Position numbers and translations under genes: made by a program. Below, in pieces: positions 9,291-20,391 of a DNA stretch of 64,000 nucleotides. Location: assembly GCA_022539475.1 (NCBI GenBank), contig VCMS01000289.1, positions 1 through 64,000 of the forward strand, read 5' to 3'. Below the pieces are notes generated by a model that saw only the letters and a list, made by a program, of their open reading frames with translations, did no database searches and had not been told where the DNA came from. The DNA comes from Gracilaria domingensis. Taxonomy: Eukaryota > Rhodophyta > Florideophyceae > Gracilariales > Gracilariaceae. Position 1 is the first letter of the stretch; each line of letters opens with the position of its first letter.

Positions 9291-10319
9291 CAAAAATCTT
9301 GGGGATCACCAGAAACATATTTTTAGCTTCCGTATTGAAAGAATTTAGTTTCAAATAGCTCTGGAAACTGATCTGCTTGCGAGTTTCCCAGAGTGTAAGA
9401 GCAAAGCTCTTTGAGCTATGCGATTAACCGCATAAGAGGCAGTCGTTAAGCAGAGCTGTCAGGGCTTAGAGAAACATATGTTCCCCAGGAAATGGTTGCA
9501 TTTTTCCTGTGATAATCGGTGCACAACAGTTTTTACTCTTAACAATATACAAGTCGAATTGCTACAAAATTCAATGTTCCTTATAAAATGCTTTTAGAAG
9601 ATATGACTTGTGAAGGTTATTATCGTATGTTTACACAGCAATGACGCGGGTGGTGATCAGGGCTGTAACCTATCAGAGCTCAGAGAAGCGAGCTCCTCCG
9701 AGGAAAGAACCGCAAAGCTTTTTTGGAGAGTGGTTTAAATTCAATGAAATCTAAAAATAAGGTTTAATATTATTCTAAGGAGCACATCCATAATTTGCGA
9801 TATGCGTGAAAAGGTGAATTGTTTGAAATTTTTTTCAAGTTGAGAAAACCATTTTTCTGTAAAACTTTAAAACAGAATTATTGATACAAAACTTTACTCT
9901 CAACACACATACAGCACTAATAATATAGTTTCTAATACGTAAAGCTTTTGGGAATTGATTTTGGTTTTGGTACAAATAATGTACTGTAACGAATTTGAAT
10001 TGCAATTTAAGAGCGTCTAACTTGAACATAATTGATAGTTTTGAATCAATACAGGGTTTCTGCAGTATTATTGAACAAAAAAACATCTTGATTGCGTGTT
10101 GTAAAAGTTAGAGCCTTATTCGAATGACAAAAATTCTGGCCAAACCTTTTAAAGTCGTTCAAGTATCGCGTATTCATGCAAGTTGTTTTTGTTGCTAAAC
10201 CTTGCCAACACTTTGGACATATGTAGAAAGTTTTATATAGTCTGTTAGTAAGAAAGAAACTCGTACGATTTGGGCACTACGTTACGTGCAAGTCCAAATT
10301 CACTGCCAACAAGGATTTT
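9291..10319. other. AT-rich stretch between promoter-like modules, no gene seen
   Basis: About 1 kb, AT-rich, with only short chance ORFs. It might encode an untranslated transcript from the 9,259 TATA box, or be the body of a short LTR-type or tandem unit whose ends are the two modules; I cannot distinguish these. Confidence 0.4.
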
Positions 10320-10510
10320 CGTTTCGCTCAATTTTAATTTGTTGGATGTGTGTTGATCCATTGAAAGGTGTCACTCCAAAAAAGGACCAAAATCCACCGT
10401 GTAACACGGCGCATATCTAAAACCTTTTATTTTGCTGTTTACTAATTTTTTCTAAGAAAAAGCACTTAGTTCTATATATAAGCGGTATAATTCTGACCTG
10501 TACCAAATGG
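10320..10510 (+). promoter_or_regulatory. Promoter-like module, copy 2
   Basis: Diverged repeat of 9,101-9,290: a related palindrome near 10,394-10,412 (CACCGTGT A ACACGGCGC), the shared AGCACTTAGTTC-type block and the identical TATATATAAGCGG at 10,473-10,485. Preservation of the palindrome and TATA while flanks diverge suggests these are the functional parts. Confidence 0.5.
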
Positions 10511-10861
10511 AAGGTTAGAACTTCCTAAACACAGTTTCTCATAGCCAAAAAAGTGTCTTTTACTTGAACAAAAGCGTTGATTAGCCCTACTTTAGCTCAG
10601 CACGGTTGTGAATAGAAGTCTTGCTATTATATTGCAAAACATTGCTGATATTTTGTAATACTCAATACAATACGAATATTGCTCTTTTCCAGCAATATAT
10701 ATTGCAACAATAATAGCGCTTTTGATTCTCAATATGTTTACAATATTGAAAATAGCATGCCAAAAACTGCAAAAGTCTTACCAGGCCAAACTTACTTTTT
10801 TTAATGATATGAAAATTTTCTTACTAACTTCCAATATAATTCTTCAAAAATGGAGGTGAAC
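10511..10861. other. AT-rich spacer, no gene seen
   Basis: Runs up to the outer edge of the Gypsy B 3' LTR. No ORF or RNA gene is recognisable. Confidence 0.5.
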
Positions 10862-11164
10862 TGAAGTGGCCATTTTTGGGAAAAAGAAAACGACCAGGCA
10901 ATTACAAGCCAAAATTTGCTAACGTATCATTTTCAAAAATTATCTGCCCTGGTCGTGCAAATTTATGGATTTGCAAGACGAGTAACAAGAAGTGTCTGAA
11001 CCCTGCTCTCTAAGAACGCCAAAAAGCTAAACAAAGGCAACGAAGAAGGTGATCGAAATGTGTCTTGGAAAACAGAAGTCAAACTATGGTAGTGCGTTAC
11101 AAGCAATATCTGATAACTTAAGTTACCTTGTCTTCAATAAAAATTTATTTGTTCTGTTCCTACA
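10862..11164 (-). repeat. 3' LTR of Gypsy element B
   Basis: Matches 38,414-38,669 and 39,541-39,588 with about 10-15% differences by eye. The element-side edge follows the ...TTCCTACA boundary and the outer edge begins TGAAGTGGC (complement ...CCACTTCA), so the minus-strand LTR has the usual TG...CA form. A clear outer target duplication could not be found. Confidence 0.8.
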
Positions 11165-13625
11165 CACTTTCGTTCTCAGCGCTTGCCTCGCCTGGGCAAC
11201 CGTTGTTGCAAGGCTCAGATTCCTCGTCGCGCGAGGCCAAGACCAGCTTCTCCGAACTCAGAGTAAGTGAACGGATATATGAGATCGGAGCGATTCGAAT
11301 TTGGCTCGAGGTCGATAAAGAATTGGTCATAGCGCCTCAGCTTTCCCACAAATTCAGCGACTTTCTCTTTGACAGGATGTATCTGTACTTGCCGATGACG
11401 TAATCATAGATGAAGTAGATCATAGCGTCCGGTTCAAGCAGGTCCATTCTAACATTTGTTCTCCTTGCAAGCCTTCCAAGCGTGGCGAGCATGTCTCGAT
11501 TGACCTACTGGCCATAAAACCGATAAAGCCCTAAGCATATTTGGAAGACATTGCATACAATTCTGTGCTCCATCTTCTTCTACTTGTACTGGAGCCAGCC
11601 ATTCTCCGAGCAATCGGCCACCCACTTCGACTTATTGATATTTAACCTCTCCGTTTGGATGGTTGAAGTTTACCAAGACTGGCATCACCACCAGCGAAGT
11701 GCTGTAAGATGGTTGCTGCCCGCTCTCCTGGATACAGTTAACCTGCAAAACCTCGGAGTTTCTCCACATGGTACCAACGTTTTGACTCGTGACATACTCA
11801 CGCGGGCCGTATAGTTTGAGTTTTTGAGCCTGAATTCCCTTCCTTGAATAGCGATTCTCAGCCGAAACCATGAAATAGCTTGGGTGATTCGCTCTTACGA
11901 CGCGACATGGCCCGTTGAACTTCGATGTGAATGCTGGCCACTTCGACTTGTCGGGTTTAGAGCTTTTCCATGCATCACGAGAACCTCGTCATCAACGTGA
12001 AACTTATGGTTGTGGCGACTGTCGTCTCTTCTGATGGGCTGATATTCTACACTGCTTGCCCTTCAAACTGCTAAAAATAGAAGTTCGATGTGCCGGTGGC
12101 GTGGTTCGGCAAACCGTATGAGTGGCTGAGGATCCACCGGATCACCCATAAACTAGTAGTTTCCGAAGCGAACAGACTATATTCCACTTTGCAGAACACA
12201 GATAGTGCGTATGCAGAGCTATCCCATACATGAGCTCAAATGGAGAGAATCCACTCAACATATCTCGCCTTCGATACCCATAAAGAATAGAAGACAGTGC
12301 TTCATCTCATTCTAAACCATTCTCAAAGATCGTTCTGGCTATGGCTTTCTTGATAGTGCCACCATGCGTTTAGCGCAACCGTTTGACATTGGTGCGTATG
12401 CCATAACTGGCTTCAGAGATATCTCCATCTTCCTCATGTAGTCTTTCAGCGTACTCGCCATAAATGCGTTGGCGTTGTGTGAGACAGTTACCCTAGGCGC
12501 CCCAAAAGTGGCAACAATCTCCTTCTACACGAATTCTAGTACGACGGATGCCGTTGAAAACTCGCCAGCAATCGCCAATGGCCAGCCGGTCATGTGCTCT
12601 ACGCCTAAGAGCAGAAACTTATTTCGTCTCCTGGTGATCGGCAATGGTCCTGCGAAGTCAATAGAAAAGGTGTGAAAAATTTCTGTCAACGGTGCCCTCT
12701 GATCTGCTCGATAAGGGGGGGGGACGGGAGTCATAAACTGGCAGTTCTTGCAGCCTCTCACATATTTTTCGATCTCCCCATACGTGTTCGGCCACCAGAA
12801 ACGCTTCGAAATGTACTTCTCAGTCGAATCTATGCCCCAGTGTCCAATATCGTCATGGAATGTCTTCAGGATATCGGGCCTTTTGCCGATGGTTGGGATA
12901 AGTCGTGAACCTCCATTTGTCTTTCGAAATAAACGCCAATCCCGCACCATGAATTTCTTGGAGTATTTTTTAATTGCTCCACGAAGTCTGGGGTTAAGTT
13001 CTTTGATCGTCATTTCACTTAGGTAGCGGGCTATGTTGGGGTCGTATGGCTCCAGTCCAGGAAAAGTGCCATCATTTTCAATGTGAGTAGATGCCGTCAC
13101 TTCTAGGCCTTCTTTCCTAGTAACTTCATCATTGGCATAGCGCGAGAGATAGTCCGCGGCACTATTCTTCTTTTCTGATCGATACATGATTTCGAATTCG
13201 AATTCACTGAGGAAGTCTACCCATCGAGCTAGCCTTCCATTAATATCCTTCTTTTGGAATGCATACTTCAAAGCTTGATGATCTGTAAATAACTGGAAAG
13301 GCTTTGACCCTAATAGATACATTGGGAACGTTTTCAAGGCAAAAACCACGGCTAGCGCCTCTTGTTCAAAAACTGCATAGTTTCTTTTAGCTGCTGTCAT
13401 CGTGGGACTGGCGCATTGAAGCGGATGATACATTCCATCTAACTTCTCCTGGGCGATCACTGCACCCAAAACGACAGAGGATGCATCCGTCTCGACACGG
13501 AATGGTACTTCAAATTCGGGGAATGTCAACACCGACGGGCTCGTGAGCTTTTCCTTTAAACCATTGAAAGCTTTGAGCATCTCTTCATTGAATTCGAGCT
13601 TCTTGTTGCCGGAAGTGGCTGCATG
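11165..13625 (-). pseudogene. RNase H and integrase region of Gypsy B (fossil)
   Basis: The best-preserved part (12,525-13,620) shows the RNase H TDASSVVLGAVIAQEK and TDHQALKYAF motifs, then an integrase zinc-binding domain (HDDIGHWGIDSTEKY with GCKNCQFM) and the start of the catalytic core (FSIDFAGPLP). From 12,460 leftwards it decays; an integrase C-terminal-like fragment (KLYGPREYVTSQNVGTMW) is visible at about 11,640-11,860. The 393-bp MITE at 13,626-14,018 lies between this part and RT. Family and order are secure; it is a broken fossil with several interruptions. Confidence 0.85.
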
Positions 13626-14018
13626 CCCTATAAGAAATTTATGAAGTTTGTGGATCACGCGCGGATATAAATTGGATGGATTTTCAAAAATAGGAGCGCG
13701 ATATGTAGTAGAATGGAGGATTATAATCGCCTCATACGACCCCATTCACGGTGCCAAAAGGGAATGCACTCTGAGTGTGGGAGGAATGTGAAAGGATAGT
13801 TCAAGCGTAATATCGCATTCACAGCAGCCTATTACGCGGTGAAAACAGCTTCAGCACACGCTCACATGACGTTCACAAAAGTGAAAAAATTGATATTTTA
13901 TTGTGCACCGTGCCAAAAAGAAGATTTCGCGGAGGGCCTAATGAATGTAATGTGAACGTTTTGAACATCCTATCGAGTTCATTTTAGGTTCACAATTTTG
14001 AAAAATTTTCTTATAGGG
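13626..14018. mobile_element. MITE copy 1 (CACTA-like ends), inserted in Gypsy B pol
   Basis: A 393-bp non-autonomous element. Its ends are inverted repeats, CCCTATAAGAAATTTATGAA at the left and the complement of CCCTATAAGAAAATTTTTCA at the right. It is flanked by the 3-bp direct repeat ATG (13,623-13,625 and 14,019-14,021). A second copy of equal length lies at 55,611-56,004. The ends resemble plant En/Spm-type CACTA termini (CACTACAAGAA) and the 3-bp duplication fits that superfamily or Harbinger. It has no coding capacity. It sits between the RT and RNase H coding parts of element B, so it came after B. Confidence 0.8.
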
Positions 14019-14092
14019 ATGGAGGGCCGCGGATTTTTCGGCGAGGTGACCGATGAACCTTCGATAGTAGCCCGCCAGACCAAGGAAGCTCC

Positions 14093-15013
14093 TCAACTCC
14101 GTCGTAGTTTGGGAACTAAGGCATTACGAATGGCTTCTATATTCTTCATATCCACGGAAACACCTTTTGCGTCGACCACGTGCGCGAGCAGCTCAATCTT
14201 TGGCTCGGCGAAGTGACATATTGAAATTTTGACCTTCAGTCCGTACGACGTACCTGTCTTAAGCACCTCCGTAGCATGTGCGAGATGTTCCTCCAGACTG
14301 CGCAAAAATATGACGACATCATCCACATACACTAGGACGAATGGGAACTTATTGAGTATTGAGGCCATCATTCTTTGAAAGGTTGAGGGTGCATTCATTT
14401 ACCCAAACGGGATTATCTCAAATTGAAATGTTCCTTGTCGACACACGAATGTGGTCATTGGTTTGCAGTTTTCTGACATTCTTATCTACCTATAACAAGA
14501 GAACAGATCCAAGGTGGTGAAAAAGGAGCAACCTCCTAGGTCGTCGAATATCTGTTCCATATGAGGGAGGGGCCACCTATCTGCTTTCATGACCCTATTT
14601 AGAGCCCGATAATCTACACAAAAACGTGGCTTCCCATCCTTCTTTGTGGCGATTACTACCGGAAAAGACGATGGTGACGCGCATGGCTTTATAATTCCAG
14701 CATCTAATATCTTGTTAATCTCTCTCTTGACGACTTCATCGTGCTTGGGTGGGAGACGTCCCACGCTGGAGTGAATCGGCTTTTTTTCTGAAAGGCGAAA
14801 CTCGTGCATAATTGGCACATCCGCCGGGCGTAAGTCATACAGCGACCATGCGACAACGTCGAATTCCATTAATTTGGTGATCAATTGATGCTGCCCTACT
14901 TCCGGCAAATGCGACACTCTTTCCTGAATAGTCTCTTTCTTGTCTGTTTCGCGGTGGTAGTCGCGTCTGTCAAAAGTACGACCATCCCTGTCAATAGCGA
15001 TCGACTCCAACAA
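14093..15013 (-). pseudogene. Reverse transcriptase region of Gypsy B (fossil)
   Basis: Contains FCVDYRALNRVMKADRWPLP and FFTTLDLFSCYR in the right-hand part and NAPSTFQRMMASI followed by the catalytic VYVDDVVIF box in the left-hand part, ending in AHVVDAKGVSVD. This is Ty3/Gypsy RT (the YVDD form). The frame is interrupted, so this is a fossil. It lies between the protease part (right) and RNase H (left, beyond the MITE). Confidence 0.88.
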
Positions 15014-15079
15014 TGACCGTTGAATATCGGGGACTAAACATACGACTTCCTCTCCGTCTTTTTGGTTCTCTAGTTCTTC

Positions 15080-17399
15080 TTAAGAGTCTGTGTTCGAACC
15101 TACCCTTCCGTGTTCTTCTCCTTCACTTCCGCCTACGGGAGGGCTCTCCATTACGGCAGGCGGGGATGCCGCAAGCAGCGAAGGGGTGTCGTCTTCGTCG
15201 GGGTTGATGGGGAACACTTCGTCAAAGACGATGCGCAATTTACCATCATTACCCTCATATAAAGTTCCAATTCTGTTGACTGGCAGATTTTCACTTCTTA
15301 TTTGTAGGTATAGAGCGCGGAGAGGGTCATGGTACAGCTTCTGCACTCTAATGACCATTGTTCTTTCTTGAACCCCGGTGGATTCATTAGGCAACAACCT
15401 GATCTAATTATCAATAATTAAATGGACTCCGAGGTCGTTGAAATGAACCTCGGAAAAAGGGTCAAGCTCTGACGGGGCAATAGAGCTTTCATACTCGCTT
15501 TCGTTATCGTCTCCCTGGGCGTCCGATTGAGCGAGCGAGGAGTGCCCACTTTTCTCTAAGCCGAGCTTTGCCTCCCCTGCTTCAATGATAAGCGGCGGTT
15601 GATGGCGTTCAACTTCTTCAGTGAGTTGCTGTTCAGCCGTTAAGTAGTGCGGGCTTGTTTCTGCCGCACGATCAGGCCCATTCTCTTCAATCGGCCATCG
15701 ATCTCCGAAACCAACAAAATGATCTTCGTTGACATCCACGCTCAAGATTCCCGTTGCTCCATATGGTAATTCGAACAATTCCGGCGGGATTGGATCCCCG
15801 GGTTCCGGTTCGGGATGCCTCTTATAAACCGTAAAGATAAACAAATCTGGCTGCTCCTCTGGATCCTCTGCCCGGAGCAGGACTACGTCGTTTCGTATCG
15901 GCCACAATAACGTGAGATCTTGTGATGAATAATTAGAATCATCATCGTCCTGCGAAAAACCTGCCTCGGAAGTTGGGCCTTCTGATCGGAAATCACGAGA
16001 TTCGAACGCTTCGTCATCATTCGCCTCTTCTTCGGTTTGATCGTTCCGATCCTCATTTGGAGCGTTTCCCATATCTGTGTCACGATCTCCTGTAGACACT
16101 TGTATATCCTCAAGACTTTGACGCAACCTTTCGGCATTGACATGATTGGTGTTAGCTTCATTGCGCCAGAAAGCTTCGTCTTGAACCGTGTCCTCCTCTG
16201 CGGACGGCGTTTCAGGTGGGGGATCACTATCTTCGTTCTCGATCAGCGCTGCCAGTGCGTATCCTGGAGCGTCTCTAGTGCTTTTGTCTCCTTGAGTTAT
16301 TAACATGCTTCAGCTTCATGATCAGACTCGTTTAGTATAGCGTCTGAGTCCGAAGTGATATCTTCGCTATCAGTTTCTGAGAAATTCTCAAACACCTCTT
16401 GTGCGGATCGGTAGTAGTCTATTGATAACACGGTGTTTTTTCCATTGAAACTCATCGACACTGCTGATTTCCGAGATCCAGGCATGCCTGCAGGGCTTCA
16501 AAAGTCGGACACCAAACAATAACATGGAAAGAGGGGTTTTCGACGTCCAAAGAAATCCGGAGGTTTCCGAACTCAACCGGGACACCTTGAAGACTTCCTC
16601 GCATAATTGATTTTGTGCCGTCTTCGACAACTATCTTTCTATTAGTTGGTCGTAATTTCAACGAAAGGCGATGGCAACACTCTGCCGACATAAAGTTTGG
16701 TATGGCCCCGGAATCTAACAATGCCTGTGAGCCCGTCCCATACACGGAGATATTCACCACCTTTAAACTTTTCGGGAGGAATTCGATGTGCGCGTAACTT
16801 GTGCGTCTACTGGAGAATTCTGCCGCCAGAAGACGACCAATGTGTCTCTTTGTTTCATCGGCATCACCTCGGGCTAATTGGCCATAGATCATTCCAGACC
16901 AGTCTTTTGCTAATTCCTCGTAAACGTCATATTTTCCCACGTGCTCTTCGAGTTTCATCTTTCTCGGCTTCAATTTCTTGTCAGCTTTCTTCTTTGATAT
17001 TTTCTTAACCGCCGACCCGCTTTGGGCGTGCATGCTTCTTGGGGGTTGTTCAATTGGAAAAGTAACTGGAGAGATACCGGAGAGAGGCCCAACACGAGGC
17101 TGTTTTGGCATGGGAGCCCCTTCCGAATCCCTTTTTGTAGTGGCGACGAGATCCCCTTCATCCGAGGAGTCTTCCATAATGACGGATACTTGATTTTCAT
17201 CTGGGTCTGTTACTTCGGTACGTAGTTTGTTTTCAGCTGTAGACTCAGATTTCGCTCCATGAAAGAACACCAGCGAGTAAGAGTCGGGCCCCCCTTTCTT
17301 CCAAAAAGTAACGATCGATTGTCCGACCTTTCCACAGCTGCCACAACGTGCGTCGGTGTTCTCGGAAGTGGAAAAGTGAGTGCTAGTTGTGGAATAGTT
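15080..17399 (-). pseudogene. Gag/protease and pre-RT region of Gypsy B (fossil)
   Basis: Part 16,452-17,270 holds a Lys-rich linker and an aspartic protease signature (QALLDSGAIPNFMSAECC). Near 17,330-17,350 there is a Cys-rich stretch (RCGSCGKVGQ) of zinc-knuckle type. Part 15,404-16,306 is a very acidic, low-complexity segment (many Asp/Glu) joining protease to RT, unusual in length. Part 15,080-15,397 (LPNESTGVQERTMV...) also belongs to this stretch. The right end is cut by the terminus of the 20-kb DNA transposon at 17,400, and gag coding reappears at 37,583. Broken; several interruptions. Confidence 0.7.
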
Positions 17400-17415
17400 G
17401 CTAGTTTAGGCCCTG
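17400..17415 (+). repeat. Left terminal inverted repeat of the 20-kb transposon
   Basis: GCTAGTTTAGGCCCTG, matching the complement of the right end (37,563-37,579). A closely related end, GCTAGTTCTTGGCC, starts at 48,300 and continues with strong similarity for over 100 bp (CTCAAAAAATTAA then AATTTTGGAAT). Confidence 0.85.
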
Positions 17416-17762
17416 AAATGGGCTCGCGAGGGGGTAGGCCGCGCTTGCACTCAAAAAATTAACAAATTTTGGAATGACATATTCCACTTTACGTAATTTT
17501 TTCTTCAGTTTCTCTAGTTCTTTAGTAGGTTCCGTTTGCCTTCAACCAGAACTGCATCCTTTTCCAGGAACCTCTGCGTTTATTTCATTCGCCCTAGTTT
17601 TCCTACCCGTTCCATTCAGGAACATAGTGCACATCCCAACAACCTTCCCCACCACACTCGTCCCATGCCACACACACTCAGCTCCAGCTACCCTCAAACC
17701 AACTGGAGCATACCTCAAAACACTTTACTCCTCACGCTTTTCATTCTGCGTATCGTCAAACG

Positions 17763-18561
17763 TCATCTCGTAAAAGTTCTGGGCGCAGCTCTGCCTATTC
17801 TCCTACACGCGCCTCGCTCCCATACGGCTCCCAACCTCCCTCCCTCCCGCACTCTTTTCTCGTCCTGCTCCTCCAGAGTCCTCTCCGCCAACAGCGTCCT
17901 TTCCTTTTTCTCAACCCTCGCCACACCTGCCCTCCTTTTCTTCAAACGGCTCCACCCGCCCTCTTCCTTACCACCATCAACATCCCTCTTGTTCCCGCTT
18001 TCACTCTTTGGCGTCAACGGCGAAGCTTGCCTACCACCTCCCGCCGCCCTCTTCAAGAACCCCTTCATGTCCATCACCTGTCGCACCAGCGCCCCAAGGA
18101 ATTTAAACCTCCCCTTCAACTTCCTATTCTTCTCCCAGACATCAGCAACCTCCTTCGCCAAACACTCTACCATCCACACCACCTTCAACTCTCTTCGCAC
18201 GGTAGATAGCACCTACAGCGATACTCCACCCTCAGAAACGCTCAGTGCAACACCTCTCATCTCCACCACCTTTTTTATTCCTCAGAAAGTCATCCACCTC
18301 CTCCTTCGCCCCAATCCCCATCAAGTTCATACGCTCCTTCATCTCCTCCGCAAACCCCTTCGGCGGAGGTGCTCCCTTCCCACCCCCATTCCCCATCTCC
18401 ATCCCAATCCGTATCTGGCTCAACTGCACCGCCCTACTCTCATCCCCCGCATCAGCATTCCCTAATTACTCCTCCGAAGGCGTCCTGCGTATCTCCTTGA
18501 CCACCTCCTTCCTCTCAAGCAGCGCTAAGAGCTCCTCGTCCTTCACATACCCATTCGACAT
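17763..18561 (-). pseudogene. Transposon accessory protein 'DEELLALL' type, interrupted
   Basis: The likely start is the ATG at 18,561 (MSNGYVKDEELLALLERKEV). Further segments in other frames are a Gly/Met-rich piece at 18,232-18,429 (LSQIRIGMEM) and a basic C-terminal part at 17,763-18,212 with likely coiled-coil helices and ASPLTPKSESGN followed by RLKKRR. The second copy at 48,868-49,631 has the same landmarks in the same order (MSDEYENDEELLALL, then SPVTPK and RLRKRR). Conservation in two family members, right beside the left terminus, indicates an element-encoded DNA- or partner-binding accessory protein. I know no named family. The frame is interrupted at least twice, or contains introns I cannot define. 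Confidence 0.55.
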
Positions 18562-19104
18562 TACGCAGTACACGAACGCGCGCGTTCTGAGACAAAATGC
18601 AAGAGCGCAAATTGTGCCACGAAAGAGAACGCGATTCCAACGCCCACGATCCGGACCCCCACACAGCCCACGCGCATGCCCTTTTCGTCGGAAATACTTC
18701 CATCTCGTTTTCGCGCCAACGCTCTCCCCCGTGGACACTCAATAGCCATCCAATGACCATCCATACGCCTCGAAACCCCTCAACGTGTACCACTTCGCTC
18801 AGTATGAAAACTGCACTACAGGTACTTTTCTCTCACGAGGGGGGAAAACTACACGACAGGTAACTTTCTCTCGTGAAGAAGGCCAAACTCTTTGACGGTC
18901 ACTGCTCGAACCATACGGTACTCGTCTATATGGCCACAGCTTCACACGACAACCAAAGGTAGAGCCCCAGAAGCCTCTCATATCCGCCAACACCTTTCCC
19001 TCTTCAAACTCCACTAGTTCAATCTTAAACAGACCTCTCTCTCAGTAACAACATTCAATAAAGAAAGAGTTTTACTAAAACGTATTATTTCTACCATACA
19101 ACCT
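18562..19104. other. Intergenic stretch inside the 20-kb transposon
   Basis: No conserved gene is recognisable; short ORFs on both strands are unsupported. It contains the upstream region of the DEELLALL gene. Confidence 0.4.
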
Positions 19105-19938
19105 TTACAAACTTACAAAGCGACGCCACTCTCTTCCATTCCCAGCATAAAGCGCTTCCCACACACTTCTTAACAGCGCTCTTTCTTGTAGCTCAACAAC
19201 CGAATACATTACAATTAGAACAAAAAAAACAGTTTTTCCCAGCAATGACGGTACCGCACGGCTGATACGTTTCCGTGAACCCTCCGATAATGAATCGCTC
19301 ACCAATTCCGCATTTAAAATGGGAACAAATCTCTGGAAGAACGGGTTCACGGCCTTTCCAATCCCGTTCATTAACAATGTTGACTTCAATGTGCTCCTTC
19401 CGCTCTGCACAACTATGTGAAACACATTGGTCACTGTTCGCCTCTCTTGCGGCAAATCCATAACATGATTTGAAACATTCCTTGTGCTCCACAGCACAAG
19501 CCATCTCTGCGGATAATAGTTACCCAGTCCCAATAGAAACCTTCCAGAAGAAAAGGCAACAGTGTTAATATTAATCGCATCTAACAGCGTTCTCCCTTCC
19601 TGAAAGAAATGAAAACTCTGAAAAATGCAAATATTCACAAAAAACAATCCACTCAGCTTAAACGCACCAAATGCGTTCAATATCACAGCCCAAATCCCAA
19701 GCTGACGTTCAGATTGAAAGTTCTCTGTCGCCACCGAACCAAACAACCCCTCGCGCACACATTGCAAACCATCTATAAACAACACATGCGGTAGCGACTC
19801 TATTACCGCTACCGTCACGACCCTCCAAGCATACGCGCTCACAGAACCGTCCTCCGACATAAGCACATGCACAAGTGCCGGTTTTATCATTCCATACAAC
19901 AGAAAAAGAGCAAGCATCCACAACACACAATACAGCAA
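19105..19938 (-). CDS. Multi-span membrane protein, unknown function, transposon cargo
   Basis: A clean 277-codon frame from the ATG at 19,938. Hydrophobic segments lie at about residues 1-26 (MLYCVLWMLALFLLYGMIKP), 38-56, 80-112 (LGIWAVILNAFGAFKLSGLF then FFVNICIFQSF) and 240-258 (GKTVFFVLIVMYSVVEL), so three to four membrane passes are likely. Between them is a polar loop of about 110 residues. No catalytic motif or family is recognised. It is one of only two long uninterrupted genes in the transposon (the other is the ParB-like gene), which suggests a recent loss of constraint or continuing use. It is unusual cargo for a DNA transposon; a vesicle, nuclear-envelope or self-protection role would be speculation. 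Confidence 0.55.
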   Translation of the reverse strand: MLYCVLWMLALFLLYGMIKPALVHVLMSEDGSVSAYAWRVVTVAVIESLPHVLFIDGLQCVREGLFGSVATENFQSERQLGIWAVILNAFGAFKLSGLFFVNICIFQSFHFFQEGRTLLDAININTVAFSSGRFLLGLGNYYPQRWLVLWSTRNVSNHVMDLPQERRTVTNVFHIVVQSGRSTLKSTLLMNGIGKAVNPFFQRFVPILNAELVSDSLSEGSRKRISRAVPSLLGKTVFFVLIVMYSVVELQERALLRSVWEALYAGNGREWRRFVSL

Positions 19939-20115
19939 TAACGAATCCCCACAAATCTGGCCGCCCAGTCGCCTCAGGCAACCATGCTACTCCCTTTCAT
20001 GTGCGAAACGAAGGCATCTTGTGAAGTGCACCTTACCAGACAAAACTCGATAGAAATCTGGACCCTCCAACAACATTTCTTCACTATCGATATGCTCTGA
20101 AATGAACTTGCACAA

Positions 20116-20391
20116 TTAACTCATCTCTCTTGCCAACGCCCAGTTTCGTACGTTCCTCTCCATTCCTCTCAACGGCCTTCTTCCTGTTACTCTTTCAAAC
20201 GTTAACAATAAATCTCTGTTGAATTTAAATTCAATTCTATCAGGGTACAATAGAAGCTGCACTTTACATGGCACCCCAACCCCTGCACCTGCACCAGGTA
20301 GCATGAACATGGATTCTTTCGCACTGTACATTGCACCATCCATTCTAATCTGACTTTTATGGCAGAGTCTGGTTTCTATTGATTCACCCAA
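20116..20391 (-). CDS. Hypothetical 91-residue protein
   Basis: An open frame from the ATG at 20,391 (MGESIETRLCHKSQIRMDGA) with a Gly/Ala/Pro-rich stretch (LPGAGAGVGVP) and a possible beta-rich C-half (CKVQLLLYPDRIEFKFNRDL). No family is recognised. It lies on the same strand as the membrane-protein gene and about 180 bp upstream of it, so the two could be neighbouring genes or pieces of one. Low confidence. Confidence 0.3.
   Translation of the reverse strand: MGESIETRLCHKSQIRMDGAMYSAKESMFMLPGAGAGVGVPCKVQLLLYPDRIEFKFNRDLLLTFERVTGRRPLRGMERNVRNWALAREMS

Noticed and set aside
17536-18465. 309-codon plus-strand Pro/Ser/Leu-rich ORF
   Set aside because: C/T-rich shadow of the minus-strand accessory gene; no protein-like pattern, and the second copy at 48.5 kb does not keep this frame.
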